In this document: positions 34,353 through 46,525 of the stretch, one piece after another
Layout: each line of letters starts with the position of its first letter
Position numbering within the stretch: the first letter of the stretch is position 1
Assembly: GCA_963971575.1 (NCBI GenBank)
Contig: OZ020611.1
Span: 206,564,743 to 206,628,742 of the forward strand
Origin: Liopterus haemorrhoidalis
Lineage: Eukaryota; Arthropoda; Insecta; Coleoptera; Dytiscidae
Direction of reading: 5' to 3'
Length of the DNA stretch: 64,000 bases
Position numbers and translations under genes: made by a program
Notes under the pieces: model-generated
What the model was told of the DNA's origin: nothing
What the model saw: the letters and a program-made list of their open reading frames with translations, nothing else
The model's database searches: none

Positions 34353-34765
34353 CACTTTGAGTCCCATTTGCTCTCCGGTGAGTCACACCTCTACTATAGT
34401 CCGTTCAAAGGTGAGTTTGCAGTACAGGACATATGGAGTAGTTCCTTTTCATACTCTCTAATGGGTTATGCAATGATGCTATCCTTTTCTTGCTTGTCGA
34501 CGTTGCCAGCTCTAAAACGCGCTGATCTGTAAAGACGCAGTATTCTACAAATGGTCATTTGTTTTTGTTGTGTGTTTTTTGAGTTTTATAAGAGTTGATT
34601 TTTGTAAATCATATGAGTTTTTCATATTATTATAATTGTCACATTTGACACTTTTACAACATTTGGCAACACCGCTCCCATTTTCCATAAGAGCAATACT
34701 GCATTCTCACCTTTGAACGGACTATACAATGATTACCCACCGAAGGGCACGTAGGGTTGAACGTG
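34353..34765. mobile_element. Tiny TTAA-flanked palindromic element, interrupted
   Basis: TTAA at 34349-34352 and at 34766-34769. The ends CACTTTGAGTCCC and (read inward) CACGTTCAACCCT, with shared 'tcggtg' motifs, form an imperfect hairpin. Only about 80 bp remain once the MITE at 34395-34726 is subtracted. Consistent with a degenerate piggyBac-type MITE. Confidence 0.5.
34395..34726. mobile_element. TA-type MITE, 332 bp
   Basis: The left TATAGTCCGTTCAAAGGTGA and the right end inverse are identical for 21 bp and similar for about 30 bp (continuing to 'tgcagta'). TA at both borders suggests mariner-type insertion. It sits in the middle of the TTAA-flanked palindrome. Confidence 0.8.
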
Positions 34766-35750
34766 TTAATTGTTTACGATCACAGTTTAATTCATCAATC
34801 ACCATTTATTGAAAATCTTTACCCTCTCGTTTAGCAATTTTTGTAAGTATCGATCATTTTGTAGGCCTGATACACACTTATTTATGAATAATTAAGGACT
34901 TGACCTGTATTAGAAAACATTTGTAAATTTCGATAAAATCCGAACGACTACGACTCACGATATTGAATTCTTTCTGGTTATAATTTTAGCACACGTACCA
35001 GAGAAATGTTTAATATCCTTAAAGTTCTGTTAGCGTATTAATAGAATAATTATAGAAAAAATGATCTTTAATGACAATCGAGGTCGTGTATATTTTATTT
35101 AACATTATCATGCAATATAAATTAATTTGTATAATTATTATTAATACCATATAATTAGATCATTGTCTCTAAACCCAAATTTACGAAGCTGTCATACTTT
35201 TCTAGCTGTAGATTATTATGTAATTGGCGTTAATATTATGGTTACACTATGGTTATAACCATAGGTGCCAAGATATTTGACGTTATTTACTTACTTTAAA
35301 GACGCGGGTATTTACAAAAGGTCTTCGATGGAGTAAATTTAACACGTGACTGCTAAATACGAGTTTATTGGCGATCTGGCTAAGGACGCCATATACGAGT
35401 TAACTCGTATTAATTTGACTTTCCTTCAACGCGCAAATAGGTGTAACTGATGGATAGTGAGATTCTGGGATAAGAACGTATTTACTAATAAGAACAAGTT
35501 GACGTCGACCATCCGTTTACGAAAAAAGCGCAGTCAACGAATTAAGGAACCTATATTCCAAATTCCAACTATTTTTGTTTAATACTTTAATCTGGAGTCC
35601 TTGGCGACCGCTAAGAACAACAAATGATTATTTCTCCCGTGTTCTTCTTTTCTATATGCCTGGCGAAATATGTTTTGATGAATTGGTAATATTCAGTAAA
35701 AACATTGTTTTGGTTTAAAACTAAGTTCAGATTCTTTCTGTTCTGTTTAA
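34766..35750. other. No gene recognised
   Basis: Unique AT-rich sequence; no supported exon or repeat end. Confidence 0.4.
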
Positions 35751-37001
35751 CCCTCTCATGCGCCACGTACACACGTACGTGGACATTTACAATTTTCAGT
35801 ATTATTCTAATATCTATACTTGAAATGAGTATCTAAGTGAACACAGTCTACGTTTGTGTACTTAAGTTTACCATAAATGATTATAGATGGCAATAGCTAT
35901 ATCGTATTTACAAAAAAAAAAAAAAATATTTCAAAAATGCTGCACGATGTAAAAGTTCGAGTTGTACGAAGCGAACGAGATATATTTGCAAAAGATGCGA
36001 AATATATCTGTGCCCTGAATGTTTTGAGTGATATCACACGTAAAATAAGTAAAACGTGCTATATTTCAGTAATTAGTTTGTAATTGATTGATTTTTTTAA
36101 AACCTTATGCACTTTGTCCACATATTTGGACAAATCTTTTTAGGGTTTTGTAGGTATGACCAAAAAACCCTTATACCGTCATTTCGTCGTCTGTCTGTCT
36201 GTTAACCTAGAGAGTTGAAATTTGGCATGCTTATACAACTCTTTGACCCTCACATAGGAAAAATACTAAAACATCTAAAAAACATACCCCCCTAAAAATA
36301 TAAACAAATATGTGCTCATCGAAAACAAAAATATTTTTTTTAAATTATGAGTAGGATATCAAATGAAAGCCCTTAGTACGTGGATTAACGATCAAATTTT
36401 TATTTTTGAAAAATAAATTATTATGATGCGATTTTTGCCAAAATTGTGCAAAAAATTTTTTGTCCCACACCCTATAGCCCAGATGGTTTAAACAAAAATC
36501 TAAAAAAATTCTAAGTAATGTATATTGGTGTGAACCGAAATAGTACAACAGGAATTTTTGATCAGATTATGTTTTCGGAAAATAACGCATTTTTTGTGGT
36601 TTTTGGTTCACAAAGTACAAAAGTTATACCAATATATTTTGACAAATGTTTAAGAATTTAAAAATTTTAAAAATTTTTAAGAGCGTAAATTTAATAATTA
36701 TCTTATTATATGATTAACAGACGATAAATTATTTAAAAAAAAACGTTCATTTTGCCGTGATTACTACAAAGTAAAATTTGTCCTACACACTCAGCATACC
36801 GCCTTCACTTATTATATACCTGCGAAACCCTGAAATGTGTGAATATTCACACTTCACATCAATTTTTTTATTAAAAAAAAAGAATATTTCAATGTACTTT
36901 TTTCAAAAATTTATGTTATTTTGCCTATTTTATACCAAATTTCTTATAATAAATTTTTTCATACGATAAAACTAAAATCTGAAAAGTTGCGCATAGGAGG
37001 G
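35751..37001. mobile_element. piggyBac-type MITE interrupted by HINE copy A4
   Basis: TTAA at 35747-35750 and 37002-37005. The ends are CCCTCTCATGCGCCAC and, inverted, CCCTCCTATGCGCAAC. A CACGTACACACGTACGTG hairpin lies just inside the left end. About 520 bp remain when HINE A4 (36138-36869) is removed, close to the 488 bp of the TTAA element at 5773, although the sequences differ. Confidence 0.7.
36138..36869 (+). mobile_element. Helentron-like family A, copy A4 (no tRNA-like cassette)
   Basis: The 5' AGGGTTTTGTAGGTATGACC block, a very short GTCT microsatellite (36190-36201) and the body are present. The sequence then jumps from 'gcattttttgtgg' to a short AT-rich stretch and to the 3' part ('gttcattttgccgtgattac', TATACCTGCGAAACCCTG, hairpin GTGTGAATATTCACAC). 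The tRNA-like cassette and most of the GC-box/CCAAT region are absent. Confidence 0.7.
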
Positions 37002-37005
37002 TTAA

Positions 37006-39790
37006 GGCTGACTACAGTCATGTAGAAGGTATAAATAATTTTATATAAGCTTTGCTATTTGGAAGCATCTACTGTGTATCCACATTTCGAATGTCCCTAG
37101 ATTTTTGCTTCATGTTTCTTTAAGCTTCCACCCCTCGATGACATACAACAAAGTAGAGAAATATAGTAGCAAATTATTCTGATCCGTAGACTCAGAATAT
37201 GCTATGGTTACATAATACTTTTCTTAAACGAATAATTCAGCTCAAGTTCGCTCGATTCGAAAGAAAATTTCTCTAGAGTGATTCCAATTTTTATTTAGAA
37301 CACTCGCTCCATTTATTCTTAGTAATCATTGCTAGTGTTAGCTCTAGGAGACCTGGCAATGCAATTTTAAGTTGGTGACACAAAAAAATAAAAAAGAAGG
37401 CGACCAAAAAGAAAAGGACGCCCTCGAACTCACATTTCCGTTCCTATAAAGGAAGGCGCCCCGATACGTTGCATCGTCTGCTCACTGCTGGCTTTGATTA
37501 ATACGATAATATCTATAATTGCTATCGACTAAAAATCTACCTATTGAATTAGGTTTTCACAGTTTTAAAGCTGCTATAAATTGTCCTATCTTTTTTTTTT
37601 GTCTTCAGTCATTTTTTTCTGATATTGCAAAAATATGGGGGAGATAATTGAAATCAGATAATTTTTACAGTTTGCAAATAGTACTCAATTTTATCAGTAG
37701 TGTAATTATCATATTATCTGTTCAAATACAATTTAATCAGTACAGTGAATCTGCAACATATTACTTTTTTAATTAATTTATCTGACAACTTTATCTCTGT
37801 TCTTATCAGCCACGAGTGTCAAGTTAATACAAAAAGTAGATAGTAATAAAATAAAAGGAGAAACTAAATTGATGTAACCATATGCGCATTAAAGAGCTCA
37901 GAGATGGTAGAAATTAATTTAGATTGTGTTATATAGTGAATATCCACACGTCGACATCTCTGTCCGGCTGGTTGCATAATATTGTAATCGCATTAATAAT
38001 ACCTCGTTGAAGATACGAAAGTAAATAGGAATAAACGTAAAATTATATCTCAATAAAAATGGAGCATTACTTGTGTGACTCTTTGTGACTTCCCGTGTGC
38101 ACAGTTTGTTGCATGCGGCTTGTTACAACATGCATCTAAACGAGTAATGAACAACAATTTTTAGACGCATCTATTATGTAAGGAATATCTACTGCATTTA
38201 GCAAAATGTAGAAGTAAATTTATTTAACATTTAATAAAAGAGGAGCTTAAAAATGTTTATATGTGACTGAAAACTGATGATACATAAAGGGTATCATACC
38301 TTTTGCTTTTCACCAAATAGGTGTTTTACCAGACCAGTTTTCGGACCGCGCTTAAAGAAAAATTTGTGTGCGTCCCTGCTATACAGGTTGCAGTGGGATT
38401 ACCCCTTTTCAACCTAATTAGCAAATTATTTGTCCTAGTCTACTCTGTTCTACATCTCTTTTCGATCTATTATACTTTTTATTGAATTTCGAATAGCAAA
38501 AGATGTTATAAAATTTACTGATCGGGATGGGTTCACAAATGGTAGTCGGTGCATATAGTCCAGACATCGGTGCGATGTCGCAGAGATCTGCGTCTTAAAC
38601 ATCGTCCGCATTACCAACATAATTTCTATTATAAAAAAATACTCTTTGAATTTGTGCTGTCAACATTTTATATTATCATAAACAAGAATACTGTATTATA
38701 TCGACGTTATAAGAAGTTTATACTTATTTTTATAATAAAATTATTTATTTTAATAATAATGTGTTTTATAAAATACAGAGCTACAATAATTGAGATAAAA
38801 TGTATCGACTTACATGTTAATACAGGTGTAATATATTGTTTATTGTAGTGTCTTTATTGTAGAATGAAATGAAATATGCATATTTGTTTATAATAGTTCA
38901 AAATGTGCGTCTGCGCATACAGTTCAAAACTGGTAATTTCATGACGGTAATTTAAGGACAAAATTACTGTAGCTGATGGCAGCACCGGAGATTTAAACAT
39001 CAAGTGTGAAAGCATACCGATGTTAAACATCGGTGAACTTTAAGTTCACTCGTCTTAAAGTTCTAGTGTGAAAAGGGTATGAGTGTTTTACATTTACGTA
39101 GTCTTTATTTATGGTGAGATCGTAAAGTTTTTACTGACCCCGATTCCATTAACAGCAAAAATGTTTCTGACTCCACAGCTCTGCTACAATAATAATGTAA
39201 AATAATTTCTTCTAATATTTAACATTCCGGTGACCAAACATATTCGAGAAAAGTTTGAAAATATCAGACCTAAATTATATATCGATTTTACATTATTACT
39301 CATGGGAATATTCAATTACGTCATGAATAAATTTTAATATAAAATGATTTATTTCTGCAATACACAAACCTCAAAATTTTTTATACACTTCTATCGCTTC
39401 AGCGATTCATTTCACACCTATATCTACTCTTGATCTGTACAAATGAGCAATCAAGTGTATGCTGAACATCGTATTGCGTGTCTATTGCTTAACGGCATAT
39501 CCCAGTAAACCTTGGTATGAATTTATTTGGTCATGACACTACCACGGTCATGATCAAAGCATACAAAATAAATATTTCATCACAGTTCCGCTGGTACTGT
39601 CATACGAGTTGTTTTTGTAATTGAACTGTCAGAACCAAGTACGTTTGGAAAAAAGTGTTTAAATATGACCTCACATGAAAAATTGTTACAAAAGTTTGGT
39701 CCCTGGATTAATTTTGTTATGTGTTATATTTTTTGAGTCGATTCATAAATAAGTTTCGGTATATTAATTTAATTTTTTAATAAATGAATG
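37006..39790. other. No gene recognised
   Basis: About 2.8 kb without a supported exon. Motifs of 'acatcggt' type at 38565-38610 and 39010-39050 hint at one or two degraded inverted-repeat elements, but ends could not be fixed. The frame at 38549-38848 is low complexity. Confidence 0.4.
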
Positions 39791-40033
39791 CAGTGTCGGA
39801 TTAAGCCTTCGCCGGGCCCGAGACATTTTTGATTTACGGGCCCTCAACCTATGATTTATGGGCCCTCAACCTAGAGGCGTTGAAAGTGATGAGCAAAAAA
39901 AAAGGTCCTTACCTCCCAAAGTCAAAGTGAACTGCAAAAAAAAAAAAAGGACCTCACCTCCCAAATCCGGGCCCTTGAAAATTACGGGCCCAAGACAAAT
40001 GTCTTTTTTGTCTAAGGCGAAAGTCCGTCACTG
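39791..40033. mobile_element. hAT MITE, 243 bp, perfect 8-bp target duplication
   Basis: AATGAATG flanks both sides (39783-39790 and 40034-40041). The ends are CAGTGTCGGATTAAGCCTTC and, inverted, CAGTGACGGACTTTCGCCTT. The interior has GGGCCC words and a duplicated 'aaaaaaaggwccttacctcccaaa' unit related to the 6575 MITE interior. Confidence 0.9.
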
Positions 40034-40230
40034 AATGAATGACAATGATACTTTCTATTATGCACAATCGATTGCAAAAACTGTTTCCATTTGTCATTAC
40101 TTTTGGGTAGAATTGTACCGGATTTGACAAAAAAAGTTGTCCACGAACTCTAGAATTTGTATTGGTATTATGATGAATAGAATTCTATTGTCATTGCCAC
40201 TAAAGCAATTTCTTGGTGGTTGCCAAGTAC

Positions 40231-40862
40231 TGTTCTTTTTACCGACCGCCAACATATATAAGGGAGGTATTGTGATCATACCAATTTTGACGTTTCGAGA
40301 TTTCGATGGATCTCCACGAATTGAGGTCCCTACATAACGTTTTGACTATTTTTAGCATGATGTCTGTCGGTCTGTCTGTCTGTCCGTCTGTCTGTCCGTC
40401 TGTCTGTGTACACGTGCAGAGCAAATTCGGCTGAAAGGATTTTTATGAAACTTCATATTTAAGCTTCTGCCATCAATGGCACGAGTTGATCAACGTTTGG
40501 TAAAAATCGGTTGACTAAAAAAGGGAGTTTACTCGTGTCAATTTTAAGATTTTTGCGAATATTTCAAAACAGAAAAATATTCGAAAAAATTTATTAAACA
40601 AAAGTTGCTATAAAAACAATAACTAATAACTTTTATTTGAGATGTTTTTTGATAAAACGAAAAATTTCGAATAATTTCTGTAAAATTTTTCGGAAGTCTC
40701 AATTTTTTCATATTTATATGTAACGTTTCCATGGTCATGATAAATAATATATCTGTTTGAAAATATTAGGTCAAGTTATTTCTACTCTGCTGCTAGAATG
40801 TAATTTATATAAGTACTTTATGATGGCGGTCGGTCCTGTGGTGGCCACAGCTGATTTTTTCT
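40231..40862 (+). mobile_element. Helentron-like family C, copy 2
   Basis: Opposite strand to copy 1 (8086-8705) and highly similar throughout. Order: T-run, ACCGACCGCCAACATATATA, GTCT/GTCC microsatellite (40366-40407), body, 'tttatgatggcggtcggtcc', hairpin CTGTGGTGGCCACAG (40837-40851), 'ctgattttttc'. No coding capacity. Confidence 0.7.
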
Positions 40863-42360
40863 TTGTCAACTATAGAATAGAATTCTATTACTCGAAATCC
40901 CACCATCGGTCTTTATTAGAAAAATTTGTCCCAATTAAAGTTTTGAAGAACTAAAAAAGATGTTAATCGGGAGGCTCAAGCTTATGTAACTATGGTGGGC
41001 GAGGTAGAACAGACCAGCCAAGCCCCAAAATGTTTTCCAGTGTTAATCTTGCCATAAGAGGTGCCAATGTTCCTGCGTTGTCATGTAGAAGAATAACACT
41101 TTAGGATTAATGAGCAGGGTAGGGGCCAAAAATTGCTGACTCAGGCGAGCCAAGTTTATGCAGTTGCAGAGAGGCAAAGAAAAGCAAACTTTTTTATAGA
41201 TATAATATGGCTATAGAAATAAAATGTTACGCAAATATTAGTATATGCAGTGGTTTGTGATTTACCAGTGGGAAAATCTTTCCTTCGTGGAATTTATGCA
41301 AATATCCACTAAGTAATTAAAAAAGGTTGCTTCAGATTTTTTGAATGAGTAAACGATTTGTGTATCTTCTCCTTCGTAAACTTATTGATTTTTTAACGCC
41401 GAATTCTTATCGGAGCTTCATTCTCGCAATCTGGAAATATTTCCATTGCGATAAATATTTCTTTGACAAATCAAAGTATTTGCTGGAATCAATTTAGACG
41501 ATGTTCTAAAGCCAGACGACTTTTCACAGAATGAAATTCATTAAACAGTTTTTTCTTCGTACTCACTTAGTTGTTCTACAGGGTAATGAATAAAAATTTT
41601 CTTTTAATATGTGATTTAATATGGATTTCTTTGACAAATACAAAATAGTTTATTTTATACGTTATTTTGAAGATTGACAATCATCATAGCTGTTTGGCTT
41701 TTAATACAGCAGCTCGAAATAGAACTATAGATGTGCAATTGGACCATTCCTAGAAATTCTTTAGCCATAAGTTTTTCTACAACCAGCACTTCTCTTGATT
41801 AGGACATTTCTTTGAAATATTAACTGTTGTAACTCATATTTCTTTCCTCTGCTTATATGACCTAGATATTATAAGTTTCGCATTTTAATGGTATTAAACA
41901 GTTCTAGAAATTTTCTCACTGTCTGAAAAAGTCCCAATTTGTCGATGATCTGTCTAATTCAATAAACGACGGTAAATCCATAACTAGAAAATTTCCAACT
42001 TATTAGTCCATTAAAAACAATTTTGTGAAAAACCAAGTATATCTCTTAAAATATTAATATTTAGAATATTTGTTTTAAATATTTAACTTTTCTGTTTGAC
42101 AAATATAAAATACTTAAAATAACATTGTTTTAGAATTTCTCTTTAGTCGTAGTAGTTAGTGCGTATAGTAAAAAATAAATGCTAATATGATCCCAACACC
42201 TAGGTAGATAAGGTAAGTTCTCCGTATAGTCTCAACCAATGAGGTAGTATAACATAGAGACTGAACGAGGACGAGTTGTTATGATGCTAACACCTCTTTA
42301 GGCGGGGAAACGAGAGTTTCTCTGAGGAGTTGTACAGTTTGCATACATCAATGTTTTGTC
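40863..42360. other. No gene recognised
   Basis: About 1.5 kb of AT-rich sequence. A Lys/Ile-biased translation and many stops in all frames; no repeat ends assigned. Confidence 0.4.
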
Positions 42361-42368
42361 GTTAAGAC

Positions 42369-43270
42369 TAGAGATGGGAATTTCGGCTCAGTTTGCGGAA
42401 CCGGATCAGGGGAGGTCGTTGAGTTTGTTGAGCCGGTTCATTGATCCGGCTCAGTGATTCGGTTAAGTAAACATGTTTTCGAGACACAGGTCGGTCGTTA
42501 GTTCGTAGGTAGAACGTCGCTTAGAGCCGGTCAGTTGTCGGTCGTTCGCTTGTAGGTAGACGTCGCTTAGAGCCGGCTCTTTGTCAGACCCGGTCAGTTG
42601 TCGGTCGTTCGCTCGTAGGTAGAACGTCGCTTAACCCGGTCAGTTGTCGGTCGTTCGCTTGTAGGTAGACGTCGCTTAGAGCCGGCTCTTTCTTAGACCC
42701 GGTCAGTTGTCGGTCGTTCGCTCGTAGGTAGAACGTCGCTTAGAGCCGGCTCTTTCTTAGACCCGGTCAGTTGTCGGTCGTTCGCTCGTAGGTAGAACGT
42801 CGCTTAGCCCCGGTTCTTATCTAACATTTTTGAAACAAACAATTCACTTTATGTAGCTACTGTATTTTAAACCAGATGTGTTAAGTTTATGGCGATGTTT
42901 ATTGCCCTTATAAATCGGACATCTGGGATTTGGGCAATATTTTTAATATTTTTATATAGTATGGTTGTAAGAAAATACAGACTAAGTCTATTAGTTTCAA
43001 ATAAACTGCCCTACAAATTGATGACAATAAATAATACACTTTATGATAATACGTTACACGCCGAGTTCTCGCGAAGTTCAACATGACAGCGATCCAGATC
43101 CGGAACACTCCGGTCACTGCTCACAATCGCCCGACCAATCGTATCCTTGAAACTTGAAACTATACAGTGAGCCGTGAGCCGGCTCATTTCAATTTGGTGA
43201 ACCGTGTCACTTCGGTCAGTATACTGCGTCGGCTCAGTGAGCCGGTTCGTTCATGAACGACCCATCTCTA
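42369..43270. mobile_element. hAT element, 902 bp, with internal minisatellite
   Basis: A perfect GTTAAGAC duplication (42361-42368 and 43271-43278) flanks TAGAGATGGG ends. The interior is rich in 'gagccggctc' and 'gatccggctcag' palindromic words and contains the 63-bp minisatellite at 42480-42812. No transposase. The right half holds AT-rich filler (42820-43080). Confidence 0.9.
42480..42812 (+). repeat. Minisatellite, unit about 44-63 bp, five to six copies
   Basis: The repeating unit starts near 'gtcggtcgttcgctcgtagg' and runs through 'tagaacgtcgcttagagccg' and 'gctctttcttagacccggtc'. Some copies lack the last third, giving a 44- to 47-bp form (for example at about 42596-42642). It lies wholly within the hAT. 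Confidence 0.85.
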
Positions 43271-43278
43271 GTTAAGAC

Positions 43279-46082
43279 TACTGTAAACTGCAAATTTTAA
43301 TAAAATAAATTTCATAAATAATATTAAATTAACCTGAATTTATTAGTATATATTTAAGATAATTAGTAGGTTTCTAAATTACAGACATTTAAAATACAAT
43401 ATGATCAAAAAAAAAAGTTTAGTAGGCCCTTAATTTGAAATGTTAAATGGACAATTCTGTTAATATAAAAATAAATGACTTGCTTGTCTGTCTAGACACC
43501 TTCTTTTCTCGATCATATTGTATAGCAATGCTTCAGACACTTTCTAAATTTAAAGCGGGCAGATATTATATCATTTATTCCATCATAAATTAAAATTTAT
43601 CTGACAAATTATAAAGATGTATATCTACAAATCAATGCTGGGTAAAATACTTTCTGTTGTATTCGAAGTACTGAATACAAATACTTTTTTTTAAGGAAAA
43701 ACTATATGTAACATTTGAATTAAACATTACTTTTTAGTATTTAAAATACTAAGTTGCGAAATACAGTTCGCAACTCTCAAAATGCAATTTTCGGCAATAT
43801 TATGAAAAGTTGAAAGATGATGAAAAGGTAAAATAGTAAAGTAGAAAAAATAACACAACAAAACAAACAATACGGCGCCGGCGTTTTTCTTAGAAATTGC
43901 TGAATAAAATAAATGTAAATTAGGCAACTTGTTATACTCCTCGGGGCAAATCCCCCTTTCGTCTCCGTAGTGTCTTGGTTTCATAACAAACAATGCTAAG
44001 GTTTAAAGCGTGCTGAGTCTATTTATGGTATATGATGTCAATGATCTTAACTTAAAATACGGGCTGCATTTCATCCAGAGACTGCTCTTCGGGTACGGCG
44101 ATGCAATCTAACGAAAACTTCTTATGACTGGGAATTCCTTCATATTTGTCCGGCCTTTATTTGGTGAATGAGGAGAATCAGCTTTGTGTCCAGTGGTTGC
44201 TCTAGGGATCTTTTCACAGAGGGCGTCAATTTTTGCAAATATATGCTAGTCTCCCTTCTCCCAACCAATCTACAAGTTTTTCTAATTCTTTCTTCCTTCT
44301 TTTCGGCCGTTAGATGGCTTCTTGGCTGTTACATTCAACTGCACTGATCGACTTGGCTGTTACGTTACCGCACTGATCGACTTACTATTCTTTTTGTCTC
44401 TCGTTTCTTTTTCTTTGATTCTACTTTACTTTACGTGACATATGTCATTACAGGACCACCAATGCTTTATAAATTTTCACTTTGCCTTCTTTTCTGATGT
44501 ATTTCTTTCTCAATAGTCTCTCTCAAGTATCCTGCTATTCTTGCAGCTTTAAACAATTGATTTTACACTTCAAATATAAGGTTTGTGTAGCTGGTTTACT
44601 CTCCTCTCAAGTAGTTGAAGCTCATTACTTAACCATGTTCCATCTACTTGTAATTTGCATCTTCTTGAATATTTTGAAATTGAACGAAGACTATTTCATA
44701 GTTATCTGTATTATCTATTTGCGGTATACATTTTGATTTATTATAAAACAAATTTTCCTAGTTATATCATGTAATAGACTACCTCAATGGATCTTTTATC
44801 AAATGTTTACCGAATCAACATTTGGCCGTCTGCCTCGAGTTTTAACTGCGTAACATTACTAAGAATAAATTAAACAAGGTGAGAAGATTGAAGTACATTC
44901 CCATTCATTACATAATGAATGCTGCGTGACGTCCATCTCGACCGAAATAAAACTGCTAAATGGCGCTCGATCATCAATTGCTCGGAAGTTGAAACTGTAA
45001 TCAAATTTTTAGATTATTTCTGGTAAAACATGTCAAGGTCTATTATCTTTTTAGATTTTATGTTTTGTACTAAATTTTTTTATTGTTACTATATTACTTG
45101 AATGAGATGCGCATTAAAGATACAGTGAGCCAAAATAAAACAACGTAAACAACTGAGAATATGTTTTCGTCTGATTTTTATTCACTACTTTTTAAATAAA
45201 TCCTATACATATTTAGAATAATTGCAGTAGGCAACTACACTAATAATATAGTATTTAGCGCGTTAAGTGTTTTAAAGAATACGATATTGTGAAATGTTTG
45301 TGATAAAAATAATGCTTACTGCCTTTACGATAAATACAATGTCAAATTTGTGTTAAAAATGACATTGCAAAATTTTATTTTATGGTCTGTTCGCTGGCAC
45401 AATCGGCAGGGATTACGTGTCAACACCCGCAAAAACGTTAAATCCTTGAAAATCTGTACTCTTGCCCAAATCTCCTCAGATGTTTTTTACATAAACACGA
45501 ACACTGACAGCAACATTTATAATTAATAAAAAATGTTAAATACGTTTCAAATGCTTTAGAATAATAAGAACCTAATGTTCTTATTATTCTTATTAAGAAC
45601 ATTAGGTCATAGAAAATTTTAGGCACATGTTTCTTAAAATTTATTTATTATAACAGATTTTTTTTGGAATGACCGGCAAAGGACATAAAGCCAGCAAAGT
45701 CATATATACTATACACATTTATTGTATGGTTTATTTATAGTTTATATCCCGAGAGCTTTAAAGGGCTATCAGATAAGAGCTTTTCTTTGCTACTCATTTC
45801 ACATTAACCTAACATAAGGTAAATGTGTATATTTACCATAAATGTACACATCTACCGATTATTTACTTTTACCGTAACATATAGCAAAACCCTGTTAACG
45901 CTGCCCTATTCGACACCATTTTTCCTATACGAGCCTTTGCCACTTACAGCTAGTGTTTCTGATTTCTCGACATTTTTCGTTTTTCGAGTTATGAAAAATT
46001 AGACTTATTTTATCGAAAATTCTCGAGAAAGCTCGAGAAAAATAATTATTAGAATATATATCTTTTTTTATTTTTGAAAATA
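43279..46082. other. No gene; one strong hairpin
   Basis: About 2.8 kb with no supported exon. An almost perfect palindrome at 45560-45608 (GAACCTAATGTTCTTATT facing AATAAGAACATTAGGT) could be a very small MITE or a cruciform. Phrases in 'tctcgag' near 45955-46040 are treated under findings. Confidence 0.4.
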
Positions 46083-46090
46083 TTGTAGAG

Positions 46091-46337
46091 CAGCGGTTCT
46101 TAACCTTTTTATACTCGGGACCCCCCAACTAGCCTAAAATATTTTCTGGACACCCCAAGAAAATTTTTGAAATAATATTTTAAATGTTCTTAATAATTTA
46201 TTGTTCAATAATTAAGTTTATTGTAATCTTAAAAGTAAAAACCGGTAAAAATCAAATTTTTTCTTTTAATTTCGTACCCCCTAAGATCTTTTCGGGACCC
46301 CTTTGGGGGGTCGAGACCCCCCGGTTAAGATCCGCTG
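46091..46337. mobile_element. hAT MITE, 247 bp, perfect 8-bp target duplication
   Basis: TTGTAGAG at 46083-46090 and 46338-46345. The ends are CAGCGGTTCTTAACCTTTTT and, inverted, CAGCGGATCTTAACCGGGGG. The 'CAGyGGTTCTyAACC' end with GACCCCCC words is the familiar end of Charlie-like hAT elements. Confidence 0.9.
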
Positions 46338-46525
46338 TTGTAGAGGATAAAAACATGTTAAAATTATAGTCAACTTTAAAGTACTAAAGTGTTCATTAAA
46401 TAGCATTAAAACAAATGGATAACGGGGCTTTAAAAATGATTACGAAAACGACACGTAATAGCATATTAATTGAAAATACATATGTATAGAGAAATTTTCA
46501 AAAACTTAAGAAATTAATAATAATA

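Noticed and set aside
38549..39075. Inverted-repeat element with 'acatcggt' motifs
   Set aside because: Left and right motifs do not align beyond a few bases; boundaries and duplication not definable.
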